Source: Pseudomonadota bacterium (GTDB lineage: Bacteria; Myxococcota_A; Polyangia; Polyangiales; Polyangiaceae). Taken from it: DNA of 5,462 nt. Within the stretch, counting starts at the first letter, position 1. The number at the start of each line of letters is the position of its first letter. A program made the position numbers and the translations under genes. Shown here in pieces: positions 1-5,270 of the stretch. The notes beneath the pieces are model-generated. The model did no database searches. It was given only the letters and a program-made list of their open reading frames with translations, and was not told where the DNA came from. Location of the stretch: NCBI GenBank assembly GCA_023411445.1, contig JAEYOT010000221.1:1-5462 (forward strand), read 5' to 3'.

Positions 1-793
1 AGGCGGGCGAGCGCCCGCCGAGCACGCCGAACGCGCGCCGCGTGAGGCCGGGCTCCGCCCCCAGTAAGCCAAGCTCGCCGCACAGCTCGATCGCGATAGC
101 CTCGTCCTCCGCGTGCGCGATGCGGCGGCGCGCGTTGACCATGGCGATCAAGCGGTCCTGGCCGCTGGCGTCGCCCAGCACGGTGAGCAGGATCGCGGCC
201 GCCGCCTGCACGCCATAGTTGTCGTCGCGCAGCGCGCCGCGCGCGCGTTGCAGCAAGGCGAGCGGCACCTGCTCCGGTGGCTTGCCGCCGAACACCTCTT
301 CAGCCACCCGGAACGCCACGTGGCGCACCTCCGGATCGAGATCACGCGTACCGACCAGCAGTGGCTCGAGCGCGGCCTCCCCACGCAAGCGAGCCAGCGC
401 CACGACGGCCTGGTAACGCACCGCCGGCAATGCGTCGACCAAGCCGCGCATGGCGGCGGCGCACGCCTCGGCGTGCTCCGGCTCCGCCAGCTCGCCCACG
501 CCGACCAGCGCCATTTGCCGCACGGAAGCATCGCTGTCGGCCACCGCGCTGAGCAGCGCGGGCAGCTCGCCCTGCGCGTCGATGTCAGCGAGCGCGAGCG
601 CGGCGGCCGCCCGCACCTGCGGATGCGGATCTTTGGCCAAGCGCTCCACCAGCGCTGCCACGGCGCCGTCGTCTCCGCCCCGCGCGTGGCGCTTCAGGTC
701 CGCAAGCGCTGCCAGGCGCACGTCCGCCCGCTGGTGCTGGGCGTCGCGCAGCGCCGCCTCTATCGTGCGCGGGAGCGGCGTGAAGCCGAGCAT
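1..793 (-). CDS. HEAT-repeat (PBS-lyase-like) protein, C-terminus cut by window edge
   Basis: The frame is open from an ATG at 793-791 to the left edge (264 complete codons, no stop), so the 3' end is missing. The translation is a string of helical repeats with the HEAT signature 'D-x-x-V-R-x-x-A-x-x-A-L': around residues 24-37 (ADVRLAALADL), 57-71 (HPQVRAAAALALADI), 88-102 (DASVRQMALVGVGEL), 122-136, 153-167 (DPEVRHVAFRVAEEV) and 191-206. There is no signal peptide or membrane segment, so it is probably cytoplasmic. HEAT arrays are generally protein-binding scaffolds; no catalytic residues are visible and the partner is unknown. The start lies one base after the stop of the Cys-rich lipoprotein gene (TGA-G-ATG), implying translational coupling; a G-rich stretch (806-812) is about 12 bases upstream but there is no well-placed Shine-Dalgarno. 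The + strand frame opposite (113-877) is rich in His, Arg and Gln and is an antisense shadow. The family call is secure; the function is not known. Confidence 0.85.
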   Translation of the reverse strand, partial: MLGFTPLPRTIEAALRDAQHQRADVRLAALADLKRHARGGDDGAVAALVERLAKDPHPQVRAAAALALADIDAQGELPALLSAVADSDASVRQMALVGVGELAEPEHAEACAAAMRGLVDALPAVRYQAVVALARLRGEAALEPLLVGTRDLDPEVRHVAFRVAEEVFGGKPPEQVPLALLQRARGALRDDNYGVQAAAAILLTVLGDASGQDRLIAMVNARRRIAHAEDEAIAIELCGELGLLGAEPGLTRRAFGVLGGRSPA

Positions 794-794
794 C

Positions 795-1307
795 TCACCC
801 GCCGGCTCCCCCCGCGCCCGGCGCCTCGGCGTGACACACGTCACCGAACGAGCCGTCGTCGTCTTCGGGAGCCATGACGGGCTTTGCTCTGACGCGGACC
901 AGGCACGCCTTGTCGCCGCGATCCATGTCGATCAACACGGCGTCCCACGGGTTGTCGCCCCTGAGGTCTGCGCACTCGTAGCCTTCACGACAGTCCGCGT
1001 CCGACTCGCAGGTGGCCATACAGAACGTGCGCGCGTAGGGCGACGGCGACTGCAGGTCATCGCAAGCGGCGATCGGCGAGCGACGCGCGGCAAACTGCAC
1101 GCACAGGCTCTCGTCCTCCGGGCACGCGTCTGGCTCGCAGTTGTAGACGGTGCAGTAGCCGCCGGGCGCCGTGATGTCGCACAAGCGATCGCCCGCCGCG
1201 GAACAGTCCGTCGAGAGCTGACAGTCGTCACCGATCTTGGGCTTGCAGCCCGCGGCCAGGGCGAGCAGCAGGGCCGGGAGCATCAGCTTTTCGTGCAGGC
1301 GCGGCAT
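795..1307 (-). CDS. Cys-rich secreted lipoprotein, function unknown
   Basis: A 170-residue protein from the ATG at 1307-1305. This start gives a compact lipoprotein signal peptide: a basic n-region (PRLHEK), a hydrophobic core (LMLPALLLALAA) and a lipobox ending A-A-G-C with lipidated Cys21. Upstream in-frame ATGs (1364, 1328) would add a long non-hydrophobic leader, and none of the starts has a clear Shine-Dalgarno. The mature part has 14 more cysteines (for example GDDCQLSTDC, GGYCTVYNC, ESDADCREGYEC), an even number consistent with up to seven disulfides in the periplasm or on the cell surface. The 'D-x-D-C-R-x-G-Y-x-C' spacing resembles the small Cys-knot-like modules common in myxobacterial secreted proteins; this is from general knowledge and not a named domain match. 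The C-terminus is Asp-rich and then a Gly/Ala tail. It is the first gene of a two-gene unit with the HEAT protein and is divergent from the ferredoxin gene. No enzymatic motif is visible. Confidence 0.8.
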   Translation of the reverse strand: MPRLHEKLMLPALLLALAAGCKPKIGDDCQLSTDCSAAGDRLCDITAPGGYCTVYNCEPDACPEDESLCVQFAARRSPIAACDDLQSPSPYARTFCMATCESDADCREGYECADLRGDNPWDAVLIDMDRGDKACLVRVRAKPVMAPEDDDGSFGDVCHAEAPGAGGAGG

Positions 1308-1429
1308 GAGCGGGCGGATCCATAGCATCAACCGGGCGGAAATTAGCGATGCTTGCGGCGGCAAGCCTGAATTTCTTGCGTGCAGCCCGGCTATCGGACA
1401 GAACGCTGGGCAAAGGCAGCCACAGCCGC
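1308..1429. promoter_or_regulatory. Divergent intergenic region between lipoprotein and ferredoxin genes
   Basis: These 122 bases separate the start codons of two divergent genes, so promoters for both directions should lie here. The region includes short AT-richer patches (GGAAATTAGC near 1339-1348, GAATTTCTTG near 1370-1379) that stand out in this GC-rich DNA, and an inverted repeat at 1351-1366. On the minus strand TAATTT (1345-1340) could be a -10 box, but no good -35 box is found at 16-18 bases. No sigma-54 type GG-N10-GC element is evident. The promoter role is inferred from gene orientation. Confidence 0.4.
1351..1366. repeat. Inverted repeat GCTTGC-GGCG-GCAAGC in divergent promoter region
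   Basis: A perfect 6-bp inverted repeat with a 4-base centre, about 44 bp before the lipoprotein start and 64 bp before the ferredoxin start. It has no T-run, so it is not a terminator. It could be a regulator-binding half-site pair or a small RNA hairpin. A match of this size can occur by chance in GC-rich DNA. Confidence 0.35.
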
Positions 1430-1735
1430 ATGGCCACCCACATTACCCAAGACTGCATCAACTGCGGGGCATGTGAGCCCGAGTGCCCCAACGAGGCCAT
1501 CTCCGAGGGTGACTCCATTTACGTCATCGACCCGGAGCTGTGCACGGAGTGCGTCGGCTTCTACGACCACGAAGCCTGCCAAGCCGTGTGTCCGGTGGAG
1601 TGTTGCCTGCCGGATCCCAATCACAACGAGGCAGAAGCCGAGCTCTTGGAGCGCGCGCTCCGCTTGCACCCCGACGACGGCGAGCTGAAGAAGCGCGCGG
1701 AAGCCAATACGATCCCCTCGCGGTTCCGCAAGTGA
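1430..1735 (+). CDS. yfhL: YfhL-family 2[4Fe-4S] (Alvin-type) ferredoxin
   Basis: A 101-residue small electron carrier, cytoplasmic, with no signal peptide. Two cluster motifs are complete: C9-x2-C12-x2-C15-x3-C19-P, followed by the family block PNEAIS, and C38-x2-C41-x8-C50-x3-C54-P. The eight-residue spacing between the second and third ligands of the second motif is the hallmark of Allochromatium vinosum (Alvin)-type ferredoxins, to which E. coli YfhL belongs; the CINC, CEPECPNEAIS and CTECVG blocks closely match YfhL as I remember it. Two extra cysteines (C58, C59) follow the second motif, as in many proteobacterial relatives. The C-terminal tail (about residues 64-101) is charged and helical, ending in basic residues; it is somewhat longer than in E. 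coli YfhL (about 86 residues). The ATG at 1430 was chosen because MATHITQDC begins just before the first motif; an in-frame ATG at 1349 would add a non-conserved 27-residue leader. Only a weak AAAGG (1412-1416) precedes it. Such low-potential ferredoxins donate electrons to redox enzymes; the partner here is unknown. The symbol is given at family level. Confidence 0.95.
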   Translation: MATHITQDCINCGACEPECPNEAISEGDSIYVIDPELCTECVGFYDHEACQAVCPVECCLPDPNHNEAEAELLERALRLHPDDGELKKRAEANTIPSRFRK

Positions 1736-1740
1736 GGCTG

Positions 1741-2589
1741 ATGCGAGCAGCGGCGCTGCTCGGAGGAGCGCTCTTGCTCGGCGCGTGCGGCGGAGGCGCG
1801 CCACTGCTTCACCCCGCGCACACCTTGCCGCGCGGCGTGGTCTCGTTCGCCGCCGGTACCAGCGGCCACCTCGCCCTCGGTGACGCGGCGGACGCGGAGG
1901 CCGCGCTCGCTGACGCGGCGGAGCAGAGCGCAGGTGCGGTCGGCGCCGAGCGCGAGCGCTTCACGCAGGGCCTGCTCGCGCGCTTGGCGCTGGCGGACGG
2001 CGTCGCGCCTTATTTCGCGGCGCGGGCAGGCTTGGGCGGGCAGAACGAGGCCGGTCTCACCTACACTGGGCGCAGCTTTCGCCTCGACGCACGCCACGCT
2101 TTCGAGTGGACGAACGTGGCGCTCAGCGCTGGCCTGGGCGCGAGCGGCGTCATCGGCGTGCTGCCGCGCGATGACGCGCCGGCGGAGCGAGACGACTCGC
2201 TGCCGCCAGCCGCCGGCTTGCGGGACGCCGAAGCCCGCAGCGTGCGCGGCTTCGGGCTCGAGCTACCGCTGCTCGTCGGGTACCGCAGCGACGCGGACGT
2301 GGTGCAAGCCTGGGCCGGAGCGCGCCTCGGCTTCGAGCGCTCGAGCTATGGCGTGTCGCTGGTGACGGTGCCGAGCAACCGCTACGACGTGACGGCGAGC
2401 ACCACCCGCGTGTGGGCTGGCGGCCTGGTCGGCTTCGCCGTCGGCCTCTCTCCGATCGAGGTGCGGGTCGAGCTGGACGCCGCGTACGAGCGCGTGAGCG
2501 GCGAGCTCGACACCGGAGAGGGCGAGCTGTCCGCGAAGGTGAGCGGCTTGTCGCTGACGCCCGCCATGGCGATCTCGGCCAAATTCTGA
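1741..2589 (+). CDS. Lipoprotein with predicted outer-membrane beta-barrel-like domain
   Basis: A 282-residue protein with a short lipoprotein signal peptide (MRAAALLGGALLLGAC): hydrophobic core, then lipobox L13-G14-A15-C16 followed by a Gly-rich linker. After a short Ala/Asp/Glu-rich, probably helical stretch (about 47-64, containing a 12-bp direct repeat at 1881-1892 and 1911-1922) come alternating hydrophobic/polar strands separated by acidic or polar turns (for example VAPYFAARAGLG, NVALSAGLGASGVIG, FGLELPLLVGYRSD, ARLGFERSSYG). The protein ends in Phe after a hydrophobic strand (MAISAKF), like the C-terminal beta-signal of outer-membrane barrels. I infer a small outer-membrane barrel or barrel-like protein; no named family is recognised. 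It starts 5 bp after the ferredoxin stop. An alternative GTG start at 1732 would overlap that stop by four bases (GTGA) and give MRLMRAAAL, a more basic n-region, and is about as plausible. Either way the two genes are probably cotranscribed and coupled. Confidence 0.8.
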   Translation: MRAAALLGGALLLGACGGGAPLLHPAHTLPRGVVSFAAGTSGHLALGDAADAEAALADAAEQSAGAVGAERERFTQGLLARLALADGVAPYFAARAGLGGQNEAGLTYTGRSFRLDARHAFEWTNVALSAGLGASGVIGVLPRDDAPAERDDSLPPAAGLRDAEARSVRGFGLELPLLVGYRSDADVVQAWAGARLGFERSSYGVSLVTVPSNRYDVTASTTRVWAGGLVGFAVGLSPIEVRVELDAAYERVSGELDTGEGELSAKVSGLSLTPAMAISAKF

Positions 2590-2639
2590 GCGTGGCATCG
2601 TGGCCGCTTGCTCCTGGCGGGCGCTGCGAATAACCTAAA

Positions 2640-3509
2640 GTGGTGCGTCCGAGCCCCATCCACCTAGTGCCGCTGCTGCTGCTGGCCGTGGCGTGCGAAC
2701 AGCAGGTGGGCGGTGTGAACGGCTCGGATAGCACCAGCACGCACGCGCTGCTCAAGGTGGAGCACACCCTGCTGGTCGGCGCTGTGGGCGCGACCAGTGC
2801 GCGCGCGTTCGCCGGCATCGTCCGCCTGCCGGAGCTGGCCGACCCGGGCCCCTTGTTCCGGCTCTACGGCGGCAGCGTGAGCCTGCCGGAGATCGGGCAG
2901 TGCGTGCCGGTGGGCCGCGAGCGAGACAGCGCGGTCGCCGCCGAGCCGATTCACGCAGAGTTTCTCGACGCGGGGGACGTGACGCTGCGAGCCAGCAACG
3001 TGGAAACGCTGCTCGCTCCGCGCGCATTCCCCAGCTCGATCACGGAGCTGCCCGGCGTCGTGTACACCTCGCGCGACAGCGCATCTGAGGCGCTGCCAGC
3101 CGGAGCGCTCTACTCCCTGCACACCAGCGGCAGCGAGCAGCTTTCCGCGCTGGAGATGAAGGTGCAAGCGCCTGAGCTCTTGAGCGAGCTCTTGGTGGGC
3201 GGCATGCCGCTCGCCGAGCTCACCAGCGTGAGCACGCAGGCGGACGTTCAGCTGGATTGGCGCGCCGGGGACGCGCGCGATTTGGTGTACGTGGAGGTCG
3301 CGGGCTCGGCTGAGCAGGGCACGCTCGGCGTCTGCGCGTTTCGGGACTCCGAGGGCCACGGCGCTTTGCCCCGCGGCTTGTTCGGCGCGGCCGGCGCCGG
3401 TAGCTTGTCGTTTCATCGCTTGCGCGAGGTCGCGGCCGAGGCTCGCGCGCTGGACGCCGCCGAGGTCCGCTTCGATTTCGAGCTGACGACCGAAGTGTCG
3501 TTCCGGTGA
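2640..3509 (+). CDS. Lipoprotein, function unknown
   Basis: A 289-residue protein starting at GTG 2640 (a second GTG follows at 2643). The N-terminus is a clear lipoprotein signal: one Arg, then HLVPLLLLAVAC with lipidated Cys19, followed by EQQ and a Ser/Thr/Gly-rich linker (about 24-34). The remainder (about 35-289) is rich in short beta-prone segments with acidic turns, suggesting a beta-sandwich type periplasmic domain. It has only two other cysteines, C88 (EIGQCVPVG) and C232 (LGVCAFRD), which could form one disulfide. No catalytic motif or named domain is recognised. The +2 residue is Glu, not the Asp that retains lipoproteins in the inner membrane in E. coli, so outer-membrane sorting is likely if that rule holds. 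It lies 50 bp after the barrel lipoprotein and 22 bp before the lipase on the same strand; the gap holds a small AT-rich patch (2628-2639) but no obvious Shine-Dalgarno. Confidence 0.78.
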   Translation: MVRPSPIHLVPLLLLAVACEQQVGGVNGSDSTSTHALLKVEHTLLVGAVGATSARAFAGIVRLPELADPGPLFRLYGGSVSLPEIGQCVPVGRERDSAVAAEPIHAEFLDAGDVTLRASNVETLLAPRAFPSSITELPGVVYTSRDSASEALPAGALYSLHTSGSEQLSALEMKVQAPELLSELLVGGMPLAELTSVSTQADVQLDWRAGDARDLVYVEVAGSAEQGTLGVCAFRDSEGHGALPRGLFGAAGAGSLSFHRLREVAAEARALDAAEVRFDFELTTEVSFR

Positions 3510-3524
3510 ACGTGTCTGGCTGCT

Positions 3525-3529
3525 AGGAG
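3525..3529 (+). promoter_or_regulatory. Shine-Dalgarno (AGGAG) of the lipase gene
   Basis: AGGAG lies two bases before the ATG at 3532, closer than the usual 5-9 bases. It is the best ribosome-binding core in the window and supports the 3532 start, which also keeps the N-terminal beta-strand and oxyanion-hole motif in the protein. Confidence 0.5.
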
Positions 3530-3531
3530 CG

Positions 3532-4665
3532 ATGAGCGAGGCTCTGCACCGCGTCTATTTCGTGCCCGGGATGTTCGGCTTCGGCAGGCTCGCCGGCTAC
3601 GACTACTTCACGCACGTGCGCCTCGGGCTGGAGCAGCGCTTCCGCGAAGCGGGGCTCGAGGTGCAATTCGAGGACGTGCCAGCGCCACCGACGTCGTCGC
3701 TGCGCTACCGCTCGCGCATCTTGGCCACGACGGTGGAGCGCACCGGCGGGCACGCGGGGCCCATCCACCTCGTCGGCCACTCCACCGGCGGGCTGGACTT
3801 GCGGCTCGTGCTGTCGCCCAGCGTGCAGCTGGGCCTCGATCCTGCGCTGCTGGAGTGGCGCGAGCGCGTGCAGAGCGCGGTCTCGATCAACACGCCGCAC
3901 TACGGCACCCCCGTCGCCGGCTTCTTCGCCACCGTCTCCGGCACCCGGCTGCTCTACGCGCTCAGCCTGATCACGGTGGTGTCGCTCGCGGTCGGCGAGC
4001 CCAGCCTGCAGATCTTCTCGCGCGTGCTAGCCGGCATCGGCGGCGTGGACGCCATCTTCGGCGGCGACTTGCGGGTGTTTAGCCGCATCACCGACAGCGT
4101 GCTGCGCTTCGTGGACAAGGACGCCAGGACGGAGATCGGCGATTTTCTGAGCAAGGTGCGCATCGATCAAGGCGGCATCATCCAGCTCATGCCGGAGGCG
4201 GTGGATGTGTTCAACGCCTCGACGGAGGCTGATCCGCGCGTGCGCTTCGGCTGCATCGCCTCCGCTGCTCCCCCACCCCGCTCCATGCGCTTCGCGCGCC
4301 GCATCCGCTCGCCGTACGCGGCGCTCACCGCGGCCATCTACTCGACGCTCTATCAGTTCGCCGGGCAGATCCCGAACGTGTACCCATACGCGCGGCCCAC
4401 GGAGCGTGAGCTGTCGCTGCTGCGCGCCGGCATCGACCACGAGATCATGGACTCGAACAACGACGGCATCGTGCCCACCCTGAGCATGCTGTACGGCGAG
4501 CTGCTCTGGGCTGGCGAGGCCGATCACCTGGACGTGCTCGGACATTTCCACGACGAGGAGCCGGGGCCCTCGCCACACCGCGACTGGATCACCAGCGGCT
4601 CTCGCTTCTCGCGGCGACGCTTCAACGCCATGCTCGACGCGCTGGCCGCGTTTCAGCTGCGCTGA
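3532..4665 (+). CDS. Alpha/beta-hydrolase lipase/esterase
   Basis: A 377-residue hydrolase with an intact lipase layout. The first strand and oxyanion-hole loop are VYFVPGMFGFG (8-18). The nucleophile elbow is G82-H83-S84-T85-G86-G87, making Ser84 the nucleophile, followed by VSINTPHYGTP (117-127), the block typical of true lipases. Asp311 in SNNDGIVPTLS and His332 in ADHLDVLGHF match the positions and contexts of the catalytic Asp and His in bacterial triacylglycerol lipases (NDG-V and DHLD motifs). Residues about 128-295 form a large insertion, presumably the lid/cap, and include a strongly hydrophobic segment (139-155, RLLYALSLITVVSLAVG) likely to contact lipid. There is no signal peptide or Lys/Arg n-region before the first strand, so it is probably intracellular or exported by another route. 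The substrate is not visible; carboxyl-ester hydrolysis of lipids is inferred. It follows the unknown lipoprotein by 22 bp and ends three bases from the convergent PDZ lipoprotein gene. Confidence 0.9.
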   Translation: MSEALHRVYFVPGMFGFGRLAGYDYFTHVRLGLEQRFREAGLEVQFEDVPAPPTSSLRYRSRILATTVERTGGHAGPIHLVGHSTGGLDLRLVLSPSVQLGLDPALLEWRERVQSAVSINTPHYGTPVAGFFATVSGTRLLYALSLITVVSLAVGEPSLQIFSRVLAGIGGVDAIFGGDLRVFSRITDSVLRFVDKDARTEIGDFLSKVRIDQGGIIQLMPEAVDVFNASTEADPRVRFGCIASAAPPPRSMRFARRIRSPYAALTAAIYSTLYQFAGQIPNVYPYARPTERELSLLRAGIDHEIMDSNNDGIVPTLSMLYGELLWAGEADHLDVLGHFHDEEPGPSPHRDWITSGSRFSRRRFNAMLDALAAFQLR

Positions 4666-4673
4666 GCCTCAGC
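4661..4673. repeat. 13-bp palindrome joining two convergent stop codons
   Basis: GCTGAG-C-CTCAGC is a perfect 6-bp inverted repeat around one central base. It holds the TGA stop of the lipase on the plus strand and the TGA stop of the PDZ lipoprotein on the minus strand. As RNA it could form only a short 5-bp stem with a 3-base loop on either transcript. A T-run (4682-4686, TTTTT on the plus strand) lies ten bases further, so weak termination of the plus-strand transcript is possible, but the structure is too small to call a terminator firmly. Confidence 0.35.
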
Positions 4674-5211
4674 CGCCCGTCTTTTTCGCGGGCTCCGGCG
4701 GGCGCTGCGGCAGCGCTGGCGAAGGCTCGCCGACGATCGTGTAGAGCAGCGTGCGCGGCTGGTTCTGGCGCAGGTACGAGATCTCGAGCTTGTCCGCGCC
4801 GCGGACGGCTTGAAACGCCGCGAACGCTTCCATCTCGCGCTCGATGGCCATGCCGTTGACGCGCGTGACCACGTCGCCGGGCTGCAGATCGATGCCGCTC
4901 CACAGCTCCGGCGGCTGTAGCGTGACGATGCTCCAGCCCTTGAACTTGCCCGCAGACAAGCTGGGCTCGAGCTGCACGAGGGAGAGGAAGCGGCCGAGCC
5001 CGCCGTCTACCACGCGCTCCACGTCCGCGCGCTGGAGCACGCCCTTCGGCGCCGACTGCGGAGTCGCGGCGCTGTCCGGGAGCTCAGGCGCCGGCGAGTC
5101 GACGGTGGTCTTCACGCCTGGCGGCAGCGGCTCGTCGATGTCCGGGTATTGAGACGAGGCGCACGCCGTCAGGAGCACGACGGCAGGGAACCAACGGAGC
5201 TGAGCGAACAC
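4669..5211 (-). CDS. Lipoprotein with GspC-like PDZ domain
   Basis: From the GTG at 5211-5209 this is 180 residues: signal peptide MFAQLRWFPAVVLLTAC with lipobox L-T-A-C (Cys17), a Pro/Ser/Asp-rich linker (about 20-55), then GVLQRADVERVVDGG (57-71), and a PDZ domain at about 90-160. The PDZ core contains GIDLQPGDVVTRVNG (106-120) and ends in LEISYLRQ and TLLYTI. The helix before the PDZ, the 'G-L-x-P-G-D-x-V-x-x-V-N-G' block and the following AFQAVRG helix resemble the C-terminal part of GspC, the inner-membrane linker of type II secretion, but here the domain is on a lipid anchor and the GspC transmembrane helix is absent. No protease domain is present. The C-terminal tail is Pro-rich and basic. 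A longer version from a TTG at 5247 (192 residues), with GCGGAAAAC just before it, is possible. It probably binds peptide segments in the periplasm; the partner is unknown. It lies downstream of a partial gene on the same strand. Confidence 0.82.
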   Translation of the reverse strand: MFAQLRWFPAVVLLTACASSQYPDIDEPLPPGVKTTVDSPAPELPDSAATPQSAPKGVLQRADVERVVDGGLGRFLSLVQLEPSLSAGKFKGWSIVTLQPPELWSGIDLQPGDVVTRVNGMAIEREMEAFAAFQAVRGADKLEISYLRQNQPRTLLYTIVGEPSPALPQRPPEPAKKTGG

Positions 5212-5270
5212 GGTCGGACTATGGGCCGGAGCCGACCAAGCGAGCAAGTTTTCCGCTGCCCCGGGCGTCG

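Noticed and set aside
113..877. 254-codon open frame on the plus strand
   Set aside because: It is antisense to the HEAT-repeat gene. Its product is rich in His, Arg and Gln with no recognisable domain, while the opposite strand gives clear repeated HEAT motifs.
450..1325. 291-codon open frame on the plus strand
   Set aside because: It spans the antisense of both the HEAT and Cys-rich lipoprotein genes; its product is low-complexity Ala/Ser/Arg, as expected from a GC-rich shadow frame.
1540..1740. N-terminal extension of the barrel lipoprotein (67 codons upstream of 1741)
   Set aside because: It overlaps the ferredoxin gene in another frame, is Arg-rich and would bury the lipoprotein signal peptide inside the protein.
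1881..1922. Two 12-bp direct repeats (TGACGCGGCGGA) as a mobile-element or att signature
   Set aside because: They are 30 bp apart, in the coding frame, and encode an Ala/Asp-rich helical stretch; codon-level repetition explains them.
2664..3416. 250-codon open frame on the minus strand
   Set aside because: It is antisense to the unknown lipoprotein and has shadow-type composition (His, Gln, Arg, Ala); the plus strand has a clear signal peptide and lipobox.
4027..4578. 183-codon open frame on the minus strand
   Set aside because: It is antisense to the lipase gene, whose catalytic motifs prove the plus-strand frame.
4674..4694. GCCCG - T-rich loop - CGGGC hairpin as a terminator
   Set aside because: The T-run lies in the loop and not after the stem, and the hairpin is inside the coding region of the PDZ lipoprotein.
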